A stretch of 64,000 bases of DNA, taken from assembly GCA_947561585.1 (NCBI GenBank), contig CANNZV010001067.1, positions 1 through 64,000 of the forward strand. Reading direction: 5' to 3'. This stretch comes from Caprella mutica. Its lineage: Eukaryota > Arthropoda > Malacostraca > Amphipoda > Caprellidae. The notes under the pieces were generated by a model, which saw nothing but the letters and a program-made list of their open reading frames with translations, ran no database searches and was not told where the DNA came from. Shown piece by piece: positions 31,901 to 42,649 of the stretch (position 1 is its first letter; each line of letters begins with the position of its first letter). Position numbers and translations under genes: made by a program.

Positions 31901-34721
31901 GTGAAATTGGAATTATATTGAGTAACAGTGTATTTTATCTTTAGATATATAAGTTATATAATTATTGATGCTTATTTTATATTAGAAGATAAATCATCTT
32001 TTTTTGACTCACTAGGTTTAAAGGGATGAATTATGAACGATATTTATACTTTGTGTATCTGTCCACACAACTAATGAATTTTTAGAGTGTGTACATTTAG
32101 CATGGTTAATTTGTTCTTTTAAAGTTATGATTGAAGAACTTAGAGAAAATCAGTGAGTAAATCAACATCATTCATTCATGAAATGATAAGAGTAATATAA
32201 TTAATTGCTGATTTACATAAGTTAACTGTGAACATAAAAAGAACTCTGTGAATATTTAATCAGTTTCAGGAGACTGGAGGACTAAAAACTGACCACTGCG
32301 TATACACGACAACACAAACCCCCACTCACCACAGACCATCCTTCTTCCCCACCATTTTATATCATTAAGTTTGAAAAGATTCAAACTCAAAAGGAAATCT
32401 ATATTATCAGATGTTATGTAAAATCAGCATTGAAAGCATATTTGGTTTCAAGCTTTCAAATAGGAAAATTTATATTCATCATCACTTTCATCAGGAGAAG
32501 GGTAGAAAACCTGGACCTGACAATGAGTTTTATGACCAATAGTTTTATGTTGGATACCGTCAGTTGTATATTGGATACCGATAATATTAATAAACTATAG
32601 GATAGAAAGCTGAAATAGAAAGACAGTATCCATTGTCCAACATACAACTATTCAGTTGTCAGTTGTATATTGGATACCGATAATATTAATAAACAAAATG
32701 GCGACTTTGTCTACATTTCAACAGAGAAACAGCGCGGTTCCGCTGTTTATGATTATGAGCCAGATTGTATTTGGTGGTAAATCCCAAGGATATATCGGGA
32801 GATATTCAATTTTCTCTAATAAAAAAATTCCTGCAATTTCGGAGGATATTTAGCTATTAATTCCTATATTACCATTAATTTTGGGAGGAGAAACTGGAAA
32901 AATGTTGGAGGACTAGACAATTTGATGGAAAATGTTGGCAGCTATTTCTCAGATTTTTGAAAAAGTCAGGAGTTCAGTGCACCAAATACAAACTGGATTA
33001 TGAGTCACCAATTTTAATTTTAAATCCAATTTAAGTGCTCATTAGTTGTCTATCCAGTCTGCAGAATGTGTCTCTTCTCCCGCAGAGACTTTAATTTGAG
33101 AGACAGTTACTATCTGACTCTCAGTTGCAGGTTCAGAATCTCCCGCAGGCCGCAGCTAAATTAATGGTAATATAGGAATTAATTCAAAAACTCCCGCAGC
33201 TAAATTAATGGTAACATAGGAATTAATTCAAGATCTCCCGCAGAGATCTCCAATATCTAAAATTCAATCAAAAACTTCCGCAGAGAGTCTTGGAATAATG
33301 TTCCATATTCTGCAGACTGGTCGTCTATATATGTGAAAGATACTTATTTTCACAAATTTTAAGTCGACAATTAATCGGCGACTTGGTACATACTCTTGAA
33401 CTAGGCAACAAACTAACTGATACAACGAACTACATAACAGACAATTATGTTGAAATCATTGATAGAATATACAGCCGTAATGTGGTGCGCCTCTCAGCTT
33501 TTAGGCCAGTCTGCAGAATATGGAACATTTTTCCAAGACTCTCTGCAGGAGTTTTTGATTGAATTTTTAGAAATTGGAGATCTCTGCGGGAGATCTTGAA
33601 TTAATTCCTATGTTACCATTAATTTAGCTGCAGGAGATTTTGAATTAATTTTTATGTTACCATTAATTTAGCTGCGGGAGATTCTGAATCTGCTGCTCCA
33701 GTCTGTATTTGGTGCACAAAATTCCACTGACTTTTTGAAAAAGCTGAAAAAATCCATCATAAATTTCCAATAATTTGGCTGATTCACCAACATTTTACCC
33801 ATTTTTCCACCGAAAATTAATGGTAACATAGGATTAAATTGCTAAAAATCCACCGACTTTGCCAGGATATTATTTTCACAGGGGAAAAAATTCCACCGAC
33901 ATGTTGGTGGAATTAACCATGAAATACAGACTGGCTGCTGCTGAGAGTCAGAGAGTAACTGTCTCTCAAAATAAAATCTCTGCAGGAGAAGAGACACATT
34001 CTGCAGATTGGCAGTTTTAGGCCAGTCTGAAAAGTACAGCAGGACCAATTTGTATTTGATGCGCTGATTCGCTGAACTCCTCTGACTTTCTCAAAAATCT
34101 GAGAAATAGCTGCCAACATTTTTCATCAATTTGTCTAGTCCTCCAACATTTTTCCAGTTTCCCCTCCAAAAATTAATGGTAATATAGGAATTAATAGCTA
34201 AATATCCTCTGAGATTGCAGGAATTTTTTTATTAGAGAAAATGAATATCTCCTGACAATATATCATTGGGATTTGGGATTTACCACCAAATACAATCTGG
34301 CACTGGCAGCAGGATTTGTGGATTAATCCTGCGTCCAAGTCCTATTTAATTCCTATCTTCCCATGTTATTTGCTGTGCCCAAATCCTAATTTCTGTAAAA
34401 AATCCTGAGTCTGAGGAGACCTTCTTTTCAGACTGGGTTTTAGGTACTGTTGACGGCGCTCGCCGCTCCTGACTCGACTCTCTAACGTTCCCATTTCATC
34501 ATTATACATATTTTAGTATTTATTGAATCTTAAAAGCAATTTAAAAAGCTCAAGATACCAGAGAGATTTCACCAAGTGCAACCGGGATGAACAACATTCT
34601 CTATAGACTATATAAAAAAACACATAATGCAGCGTCTGGTAGGCACCATCTACATACCCTTGGAGCATCTGATATCAACATTGAATAGAGAAAAATATCT
34701 ATAGTTACCTGAAACAGCCAT
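28777..34721 (-). CDS. NDUFS7: NDUFS7 / ND-20, complex I PSST subunit
   Basis: Four exons on the minus strand (34721-34709, 31860-31667, 29522-29331, 28998-28777) join in frame to 206 codons; human NDUFS7 has 213. The order is a mitochondrial leader ([19 protein letters not shown]), then [28 protein letters not shown] with the paired Cys ligands, [33 protein letters not shown] and [11 protein letters not shown]. These give the four cysteines that bind 4Fe-4S cluster N2. The subunit lies at the junction of the Q module, in the inner membrane on the matrix side, and passes electrons to ubiquinone. Exon 1 contains just 13 coding bases. Introns 1 and 2 are large and filled with repeats. No lesion was seen. 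Confidence 0.93.
29331..29522 (-). CDS. NDUFS7: NDUFS7 exon 3 (CC motif)
   Basis: Between ctttctccag and gtaagt; 64 whole codons. Holds ACCAVEMM and [16 protein letters not shown]. Confidence 0.95.
29887..30199. mobile_element. 313-bp hAT MITE in NDUFS7 intron 2
   Basis: The perfect 8-bp duplication GTTATAAT flanks it (29879-29886 and 30200-30207). The ends are CAGGGCTGCAGAGTCGG and the complement of CAGTGCTGTGGAGTCGG. Both ends carry repeated gactcc motifs. No coding capacity. Confidence 0.85.
30600..31205. repeat. 21-bp minisatellite in NDUFS7 intron 2
   Basis: About 28 copies of aatgcacccaatccagaaaaa, nearly perfect in the middle and degenerate at the left (caccaaatccagag, ccaagccag variants) and right (cacacaatcc). 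The unit is a multiple of three without stops in most frames, so long spurious reading frames appear on both strands. Confidence 0.95.
31667..31860 (-). CDS. NDUFS7: NDUFS7 exon 2
   Basis: Follows attatttcag and ends before gtgagt. Encodes the rest of the leader and [20 protein letters not shown]. Confidence 0.92.
32560..32696. repeat. 35-bp direct duplication
   Basis: A block starting cagttgtatattggatacc and ending aataaac occurs at about 32561-32595 and again at about 32660-32694, with an inverted partial copy between (ccaacatacaact). Confidence 0.7.
32758..34441. repeat. 1.7-kb fold-back cluster in NDUFS7 intron 1
   Basis: The outer arm at 32758-33000 (agccagattgtatttggtgg start) is inverted at 34040-34303. 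The next arm, 33055-33320, is inverted at 33505-33700 and in part at 33945-34015. The rightmost part (about 34017-34441) has its own inverted ends (ccagtctgaaaag / cttttcagactgg). The pieces share the CCAGTCTGCAGAATATGG signature with 16032-16530 and 24082-24340. There is no coding sequence. Confidence 0.75.
34709..34721 (-). CDS. NDUFS7: NDUFS7 exon 1, 13 coding bases
   Basis: ATG at 34721-34719 encodes MAVS plus one base, then a gtaact donor. It is in phase with exon 2. No other start was found closer, but so short a block rests on splice-site fit alone. Confidence 0.65.
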
Positions 34722-35114
34722 TGTAAAGACAAAATAATAATCCTTCCTTTCCTCAGATAGGTTCCTGTAAATTTGGGCTTTGACAATGTTACGTAAATTT
34801 GCCGTCTGACAAAACTTGTTTCGGCTATAAGTCGGAAAATATAATTATTGTAAATCCACCCAGAGGCACAATTTGGATCTGTAAGAAAAAGAATCATATA
34901 GATATATCTATTATGGATTAAACTTTTTATTTTTTTAAAGTTATTTTTGCAGGAATGCAATTTATTTATTCAGTACAATCTCAATTCCTATTTGCTGCTT
35001 GCATCTCCTTTGAGTGACGGTGTCTGTGTCATTTTTCATCACATTCCTTGGCAAATTACTGTATTCAAGTGGTAATGATATGTTACTACTTTAACATAAC
35101 GGGTATAGTAACTA

Positions 35115-35685
35115 CAGCAAAACCTCGTAGTAGATCAGAGTTACGTTCCAAGTTTGTTTGGTCTAGTAACAAACTCACTTCAGTAGTTTCCTACTAGACC
35201 AACATCGTTTTCTCGAAAAGTAAAACTGTGACTTTAACATTTCGATAGCTCTATTTGTTTATGATAACTTTAATGCCAAATTAATGGTGACTATCATACC
35301 AATTTTGAAGGTAAACACATTTAGAAGCGGTATGAATTATTTTGTTTCAATTAAAATGAATAAAATATTTTTTCAATTAATGTTTCATTTTATGAAGTTT
35401 TCTGTAACTTTTCACATCAATTATTTTTAGCCCAGACTCACCATTAAATCTGAGACCGATTCTGCCTTATGTTTTTTCCTAAAAACAGCATAAATAATTA
35501 TAATATATCGATCAAATTAGAGAATTGTTTTTAAAACAGTATTGCAATTATTACTCCTAGTAATATTTACACTAGAATAACTGTCAGGTGACAAAAATAG
35601 TGTTATCTTGTACGAGGTGTTTTCCAGTACAGTTTCAAAAATTTCTTGGTCTAATAGGAGGCTGGTCTACAACGAGGTTTTGCTG
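35115..35685. mobile_element. pogo-like MITE upstream of NDUFS7
   Basis: TA at 35113-35114 and 35686-35687 flank inverted ends CAGCAAAACCTCG. The ends resemble those of pogo/Tigger-type Tc1/mariner elements. No transposase; 571 bp. Confidence 0.7.
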
Positions 35686-35690
35686 TATAA

Positions 35691-36366
35691 GGGTACGGTT
35701 ACTATGAACGCGTATTCGAGCAATTTTTCGCACTGACGATATCGTCAGAAATGATCGTCAGTGCGTGGTGGTTACACTGTACGCGATTTCTGATCGTCAG
35801 TATGTTTCTGCCCAATTAATAATATTGTCGTGTAAACTATGTTTATTTGATATAATTTTCGGGAGGAATTGAACACCTACCTGTGTGCCTCTGAAATAAT
35901 GGACGCAGCGCTAATTTAATTATTATTTTCACGGCACACAATTTTTGAAATACATAAATAGAAAAATAAGAATATTTTTATACGACTATAAAGATATTTA
36001 ATTTCATTTAAAAAAAAATTACAAAGTAAAAACCAATTTAAGCCTTTATATAAACCAATATATATATTATGTATACCTAATTAAAAGATATCTGTATTAT
36101 TCCCGATAGTATCTAATAATATATTTCCAAAACGCAAGGGGAAACAGTAACGTGTATCGAAATTTTAAGAGAATTAAACACAAAAATGACCTAATCTGTC
36201 GCTAGTCGCATGAAAAAATCAACTCATTTGAACGCTGAAGTTGTTCTGACGACTTCGTACGTATTCTGACGACCAAATCGCTGCCACTGTAACCACTCCC
36301 ATCGGAAAGTATGAATTTGATTTTCATCCGATTTCATCAGAAGTCGTCAGTGCGTAAGCCGTACCC
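35691..36366. mobile_element. PIF/Harbinger-like MITE abutting the pogo-like one
   Basis: TAA lies at 35688-35690 and 36367-36369. The inverted ends are GGGTACGGTTAC and the complement of GGGTACGGCTTAC. A 3-bp TWA duplication fits PIF/Harbinger; a TA reading is also possible. 676 bp, AT-rich interior. Confidence 0.6.
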
Positions 36367-36946
36367 TAAGTCAATATAGTTTTGTAGTTGCTGAAAATTT
36401 TTCCTGAAAGCTATGTTCAAAATAAAGTTGAACCTGTTTAAAGCTTTCAGTGTTTAAGTTACAAAAAACTCTGTTGTTTTGAAAGCTGCATTTTGAGGGT
36501 TTCGAATAGGAGATGCAAATTAACGGCGAACTGATTTTATTACAGATATCAATTTTATATCAAACATCAATTTCCATATGATAATTAAGATTTTAATTGT
36601 CTTTCATTTGTTACAGAAAATAATGAAACTTAATGTTTTTACATCCATATGAAATGAATTATACCTATTGTGATTTTGTTTGTAGATTTCATCCCCGCGC
36701 AAGCCCTTTTCATTTACCATTTTTTAATTCACTACTGTATGTTTAATTTTAATCTTAACTTTAACAGATTTTCAAGATAGATGCAAAAAAAGTAAAGGTA
36801 TAAAATGATGTTTTTAGAAAATTTCTAGCTTTAAAAGTTTGTAAATGGGGTTTTTTTTGACTTTGTATAGCGAGGCACCCTCTCTATTATTATATGTGAT
36901 GAAACAATTATCACAATTTATAACAGTGCATAACGAGGGAAGTTCG
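36367..36946. other. AT-rich spacer, nothing recognised
   Basis: No coding block, terminal repeat or tandem array was seen between the two repeat elements. Confidence 0.4.
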
Positions 36947-37172
36947 GACCCCTTCACACTTGTATTTCTCAACGCCGCCTTTGAAAAAATGCTCATGGCA
37001 AAAAGTTTAGCTGCAATTGATTTTAACGGAGCCCTTCACACTTGCGTTAGAAAAAATGCTGGTAAAAAAAACGCAAGTGTGAAGGGCTCCGTTAAAATCA
37101 ATAACAGCTAAACTTTTTGCCATGAGCATTTTTTTAAAGGCAGCGTTGAGAAATACAAGTGTGAAGGGGGTC
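36947..37172. repeat. 226-bp near-perfect palindrome
   Basis: Arms of about 100 bp start gaccccttcacacttg and end with its complement. The centre repeats the cccttcacacttg terminus (37036-37048 and 37074-37086) around a loop of about 25 bp. It looks like one fold-back element with a second inverted copy of its own tip inside. No clear target duplication. Confidence 0.75.
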
Positions 37173-37329
37173 TTACTTCAATCCATTTAAAAAGTTTATT
37201 GCAATTCTTGCCAATTGACTCGTTGCTTTCTACCTTCTAGTTTCCTAACAATTATACCACCTTACCGATAAGATTAGAATATTATTTCGTAGATAAGATA
37301 CAATCATACTACAGAAAATGTGTAATGCG

Positions 37330-38133
37330 TGTTAAGATATAGATTGAAATATTGATGAAAAATCAATAAGAATGAACAAATTCAAGAAGAGAATGCAATA
37401 ACAGAAAAGAACATTTTACCAACCTCAACAGAACGAAGGACACAGCTCACAAGACTCAGAGGATGATTATTCTCACGAAATGAAAGAATCTTGGGAAGAG
37501 CTCAGAGCTCCAAATAAAATTGAATTTCGTAAGAATGTCTTTTCGAACAAACCTCATCGAAATAACATCAGATAAAATGGTTTTGATATTTTCAGAGGGC
37601 GACGCCATTAGCATCTAAACTAATTTAATGGGTAGTATAGACGCCAAAGTTTCGGGCAATAAAAATTACCAGATAATGCAGATTGGCAAGAGTACGTCTT
37701 GAGTTTAGAGGAGAAAGTTTAAAGGATGGTAGATGCTAAAGATGAAGAGACTTTAATTAATAGGAGGATGGAGTAGGATTTACAAAGATAAATAAACAGA
37801 TTTGAAAGGCTGAAAGAGGAATACAAGGAAGAAGTTTAGCAATATGAAAACAGACTGAAAGAAAAGGACAAAATTATCGAAAACCTGATGGGGCGAATTG
37901 AGGAGAATAAACAAATGATGAAGCTCTTGATGGAAAATAATAGGAAGAAGAATATGAATTACAGTGGTGGGTAACATGATGAGCAGGATATACAATAGCA
38001 AATGTGTAAGATGGAAGGTATTGTTGCAGACTAGCGCAAACAGATAAAATTCCTGTAGAAGATGAAGGCTTAGCAAATGGATGTCAATTTGACTCTCATG
38101 TAGAAAGTAGAGTAACTAACGAACACGTAGAAG
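37330..38133 (+). pseudogene. Decayed coding remnant, coiled-coil type
   Basis: The plus strand shows short protein-like blocks broken by single stops and shifts: QDSEDDYSHEMKESWEELRA near 37450, FERLKEEYKEE near 37803, ENRLKEKDKIIENLMGRIEE near 37850 and NGCQFDSHVESRVTNEHVED near 38055. The composition suggests a charged coiled coil, perhaps a retroelement ORF1 or a lost gene. No family was recognised. Confidence 0.4.
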
Positions 38134-38307
38134 ATGAATAGAGTGAGGGGAGGGAAGTCTCTGAGAGCAAAGTGTGGATGTCCTGGTGCTCTTCTACATG
38201 ACTGTGACTGCACAGACTGTGAAGTCTTTAGGCAGAAAATGAGGGCAGGGATGGAGTCATCAGAGGAAGAGGAAAGTCACGAGCAGCACAGAAGGAGACT
38301 CTACTGA
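38134..38307 (+). CDS. Small Cys-rich ORF, 57 codons
   Basis: ATG 38134 to TGA 38305-38307. It contains CGCPGALLHDCDCTDC (C14, C16, H22, C24, C26, C29), followed by EVFRQKM and an acidic run SSEEEE. The cysteine and histidine spacing could bind zinc, but this is inference. It directly follows the decayed coiled-coil remnant and may be its last exon-like piece. Not a family I recognise. Confidence 0.35.
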   Translation: MNRVRGGKSLRAKCGCPGALLHDCDCTDCEVFRQKMRAGMESSEEEESHEQHRRRLY

Positions 38308-38603
38308 GCGACAAAAGATGATTTGATGTTGAAAAAAAAATTGCACGATCTATCACTTTTCAAAAAGCTACTTTGAATTCTATTTCAAATGATTAAACTT
38401 AGAAAATATAGTAATCTTAACTAGTTATGATCGAGTGATGAAAGCTAATTTAATCACCCCTATATTGGAGTTGAATATACAGAGTTAGAACTGAATAAAT
38501 TCAATTAGTTTTATTCATAGATTTGTACTTATTTTAATATACATAAGAAGAGGGTGGCGTCCCCTGGGGCCCGAACTGTTGTAATTTGGATTATGAATTG
38601 TCT

Positions 38604-38647
38604 TTTTTTAACGGTACCTGCAGTTTTAGAGGATATCGCTAGGGTTA
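38604..38647. repeat. Left copy of an inverted repeat shared with 48068-48107
   Basis: tgcagttttagagga...gctagggttatg on the plus strand is found inverted at 48068-48107. The pair brackets the whole nested locus and may be the ends of its oldest element. Confidence 0.55.
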
Positions 38648-38658
38648 TGCTCTTCAAA
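38646..38658. repeat. Target-site duplication of the I-like LINE, left copy
   Basis: TATGCTCTTCAAA matches 46979-46991 exactly. A following T may extend it to 14 bp. Confidence 0.85.
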
Positions 38659-38763
38659 TTATTATTATTATTTTCCTAGTTTAACCACCGTATGCACATT
38701 TACGTTATCGTTACAGTGTGTCATGTGTCCTACTTAAATGTTTACATTATTTTACAATTTATT

Positions 38764-41700
38764 TTAAATTTCATAATACAAGTTAATATCGTGAAGGAAT
38801 CTAAATAATGGGCCTCTATATTGTACTGGTCCTGTATCTCCTAGCAATGTTTTAATTTCTATGGGAAAATAGAGATTGTGGAAGCGATTTCTCCTCTGTA
38901 CATGGTGTTTGCTACATTTAGTCAAAATATGTTTTACAGAGATTACAGCTTGGTTACACTGGTAATGGTCACATGTTGGAGGGGGCTCTCCTGTTAGTAG
39001 GTACGAATGGGTCAACTTGGTGTTAGCTACTTTTTTTTTACTTCCCATTCTCTATTGGTTTGGTAGGAGGTCATTATTAGTTTAGTTCTTTCTTTTATTA
39101 TTCTTAATTTATTGTGTCTGATATTATGCCATGTCAGTTGCCACTTCAGTCGGACTGTCTTCTTTATATTCACCTTAATGTGCTCCTTCGGCAGTCTAAT
39201 TTCAGTTAGCACATTGAGTGTTAAGGCATCTTTGGCTGCTCTATCAGCTTTCTCATTTCCTCTGATGCCAGTATGGCTGGGGCACCAGCATATGTTATAT
39301 TGTTTGTTCAGTGTATTTGATTTATTTATTATTGAAATAACTGTTGGATGTCTATTACCATATTTCTCTATTCCTTGTGCTGAACTTTTTGAATCTGTGC
39401 ATATTGTTATAGCATTATATCTGTCTGTTCTATACTGTTCTATTGCACTTTCTATGGCAAGCAATTCAGATGTAAATATACTTGCTGTGTTACTTATTCT
39501 ATAGGCTTGTGTTTGATTTTGGTGAATGTTGACAGTGACTAATGAAGTGGCATTGTTATCTTTACTGCCATCAGTAAAGTACCAGCTAGAAATGATGTCG
39601 GTACGGAAATGTTCCAAGAAAATCTGCTTTAGTTGTGTATCTGGCATTGTTGATTTTCGTAAGTCAAATAGTTCGTGACACACTTGTATATTTCTTCGGA
39701 TCAATGGTGGTTCTTCAGGTAGTGTTTCCCTTTCAATTTGTTCATATTCCACTTCTGTTTGGTCAAGCAGTGCTTTGCATCTAATGTAGAATGGTTGTGG
39801 TTTCTTTTGATTTCTATTGAATAGTTCAGTACTAATGTCTGAAATTGTGTTGTATATTGATTACTGTTTCCGTATATTCTAGCGAAGTAGTTTCTCATTT
39901 TAATTTCTCTGTAGTATTTTATTGGTGATGTGCCCGTTTCAGATATTAATGATGGAACAGGTGACGTTCTAAATTCACCCGTTGCCACTCTCAAGCAAGC
40001 ATTTTGAATAGGTTCAATCATTTGGAGGGAGGTTTGGGCTGCAGAACTGTATGCCTCGTATCCGTAGTCTAATTTGGGTTTCACCATTGCTATGGTAAGT
40101 CTGACTAGAGTTTTCTTATCGGCACCATATCTATGGTTTGAAATTGTTTTTAAGAGGTTTATGGTTTTTAAGCATGATGTTTTGAGATTTTTCAGGTGTT
40201 GTTTCCATGTCAAACTGCTACCTATGGTCATACCGAGATATTATGCAGTTTCCACATGGGGAAGTACTTCACCGTAGAGTTGGAGTTCTGGAGATGCTTT
40301 AAGGCAGCCTCTTATTCTGCATATGTGCAATAATATTGTTTTTGTGGGAGAGAAAGTGAATCCAGTTTTATTGGACCACCTCTGTAGATGGTTAAGGGAT
40401 ATTTGTAGCTGTCTTCTTATGCTTGCAACATTTTTGCCACTGCAGTACAGAACTAGATCGTCAACATATAAGCTTCCCTGCACTGCTTGTGGTAAAGAGT
40501 CTAGAATGTTATTTATAGCTACTAAGAAGCACGTACAGCTGAGTACGCTACCCTGTGAGATACCCTCATATAGCATATGTGAGTCTGATTCTTCTGGACC
40601 AATCCTCACTTTAATTTTTCTTTCTTCTAGGAATCCCTTCAAGTAGTATAGGAGGTCTCCTCTGACACCACATTCATGCAATTTTTCTATTTTATTTTAC
40701 TTCCACGCAGTGTCATATGCTTTTTTGAGGTCAAATAGAATCATCAGAGTGTGTTCTCCTGCAGAAACAGAAGTACATAGTGCTTTTACTAGACTCACTA
40801 GATTATCCGTTGTGCTTCTGTTTCTCTGGAATCCAGATTGCATTGGGACTATTCGGCCTATTTTTTCTAGATGGTACATCAGGCGGTAGTTTACTATTTT
40901 CCCCCTCACCTTACACAGGCAGCTTGATAGTGAAATTGGGCGATAATTGTCCTTGATATGGGGGTTCTTTTCTGGTTTTTGAAATGGTAGAACCACAAAT
41001 ATTTTCCACAGAGTCGGAAATATATGATTTCTGAATATGCTGTATGTGATTTCATCTGCTCCTGGGCTGTTTTCTTTCGATTGTTTCAATGCAAAAGTTA
41101 GTTCTGACCATTGGAAAGGTTCGTTGTAGTACTCACTGTTGTTGTCTGCCTTGTTTAGTTGCATATTTTCTATTGCTGTTTTATGTCGGAAGAAAGATAT
41201 ATTATTGGCACTTGTGTTGCTAATTTCTACGAAATGTTCTGCGAATATTTCTGCAACTATCTTTTTGTCATCTATTAGTTGATTGTTATTTTCAAGAATT
41301 GTTGTGGGTGTACTTTGAAATCGGTTTGAGAGTTTCTTGATCTTTTTCCATACACTATTGATATTTGTTCTTGAGTTAATGCTGTTCAAGTATTGCTTCC
41401 ATGAGTTCTTTTTGCTATTGTCAAATATTTGTTTACATATTGATTTTGCTCTTTTGTATCTTATTCTGTTATGTAGGTTATTTTGTCTTTTTACTGCTCG
41501 CTCGGCCCTTATTCTTTCCCTCTTTGCATTGTCACAGTTAATGTTCCACCATGGGACAGGGGGTCTCATGAGAGTACCTGATGAGCGGGGAATAGTCAGG
41601 CATGCAGCTCCATGTAATGTTTTGGTTATATAGTCTACTTCATCTTCTATATTGTTGAAACTTTCATCTGGGACTATATTCGTGTTGTTGTAAAAGGTTG

Positions 41701-42288
41701 TCCAGTCAGCACGTTCTAATTTGAATCTTATATGTCTGTCGAGTGTAAAGTTTGGTTGGGTTAAATTTAAATAAGTTGGGTAGTGGTCACTTCCATGCAG
41801 CAACCCAAGTACTCCATGCTCAAAGTCGAAGGAGCAATCCGAGGACACTATTGCCAAATCTATTACTGATGTTGAGCCAGTTTGGAGATGGTAGTGAGTA
41901 GGGGAATCACTATTGATTATATTTATATCGTTATTCTCGTCCTCTGTGATTTGTTCGCCAATTAAACTCTCTATTTCTTGCATGGTGATATTGGTATGTT
42001 GTAGGTATATTGAACATATGGTATATGCTTTGCCTACACCTTGGCAGCAACAGCTTGTAGTTGGCTTGTTATTGGTATATGTTCATAGTTAATATTTTTA
42101 TTTATTAGTATTGCAGCACCTCGCTCATGGTTATCATCGCGATGTGGTGCTGATGTTATAATGTGGTACTGAGATGGTGGGTTTGCATTTCTGTTTCTAA
42201 TCATCGTTTCTTGTAGACACATTAATTTTGGTTTGTATTGATATAGTATTGTTTTTAATTCTGAAAATTTGGTGAAGTAGGACTGCAT
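38764..42288 (-). pseudogene. I-like LINE ORF2: endonuclease, reverse transcriptase, RNase H (broken)
   Basis: Pieces in order: the endonuclease N-terminus with LCLQET-type Glu (42288-42034); the rest of the endonuclease ending LHGSDHYPTYL, and the RT start (41983-40697); RT with YVDD (40681-40241); the RT thumb region (40231-39701); RNase H with TDGSKD, SELLAIESA, TDSKSS and GNEKADRAAKDA (39752-39027); and the C-terminal C-x4-C-x8-H-x4-C (39048-38764). Lesions seen: a deletion or shift near 41985-42034 that removes the GDFN-type motif, in-frame TAA at 40699-40697 and 40243-40241, a shift near 39755, and a shift in the T8 run near 39035. Confidence 0.9.
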
Positions 42289-42649
42289 ATTTCATTGGAT
42301 AATAGAGTATTCCAATGCAGTCTCTACTTATTTTTGAAATGCGTTGTTTGGCTATTGATTACAGTTATTTTATTTGTTTTGTTTTTCAGAGTGGGCTTAT
42401 AAGAGCCCTACTCCTTTGTATTGTTGTAATATTTCCCGAGTGGGAGATCTATTATTTTTGAGTAGGATGGTAGGCTCTTGTTATGATATTTCCCGGGTGG
42501 GAGATCTTTTACTTTTGGGTATGATGGGAAGCTCTCATCACTATCGTATTGTGAAAGTGATTGAAGATTTTTAGATTTGTCATTTGTATTGTTGTCAGTT
42601 GTATTTTTGTGATATTTGCCTCGGTTTGCTTGTTTTGGTTTAGGTGATA

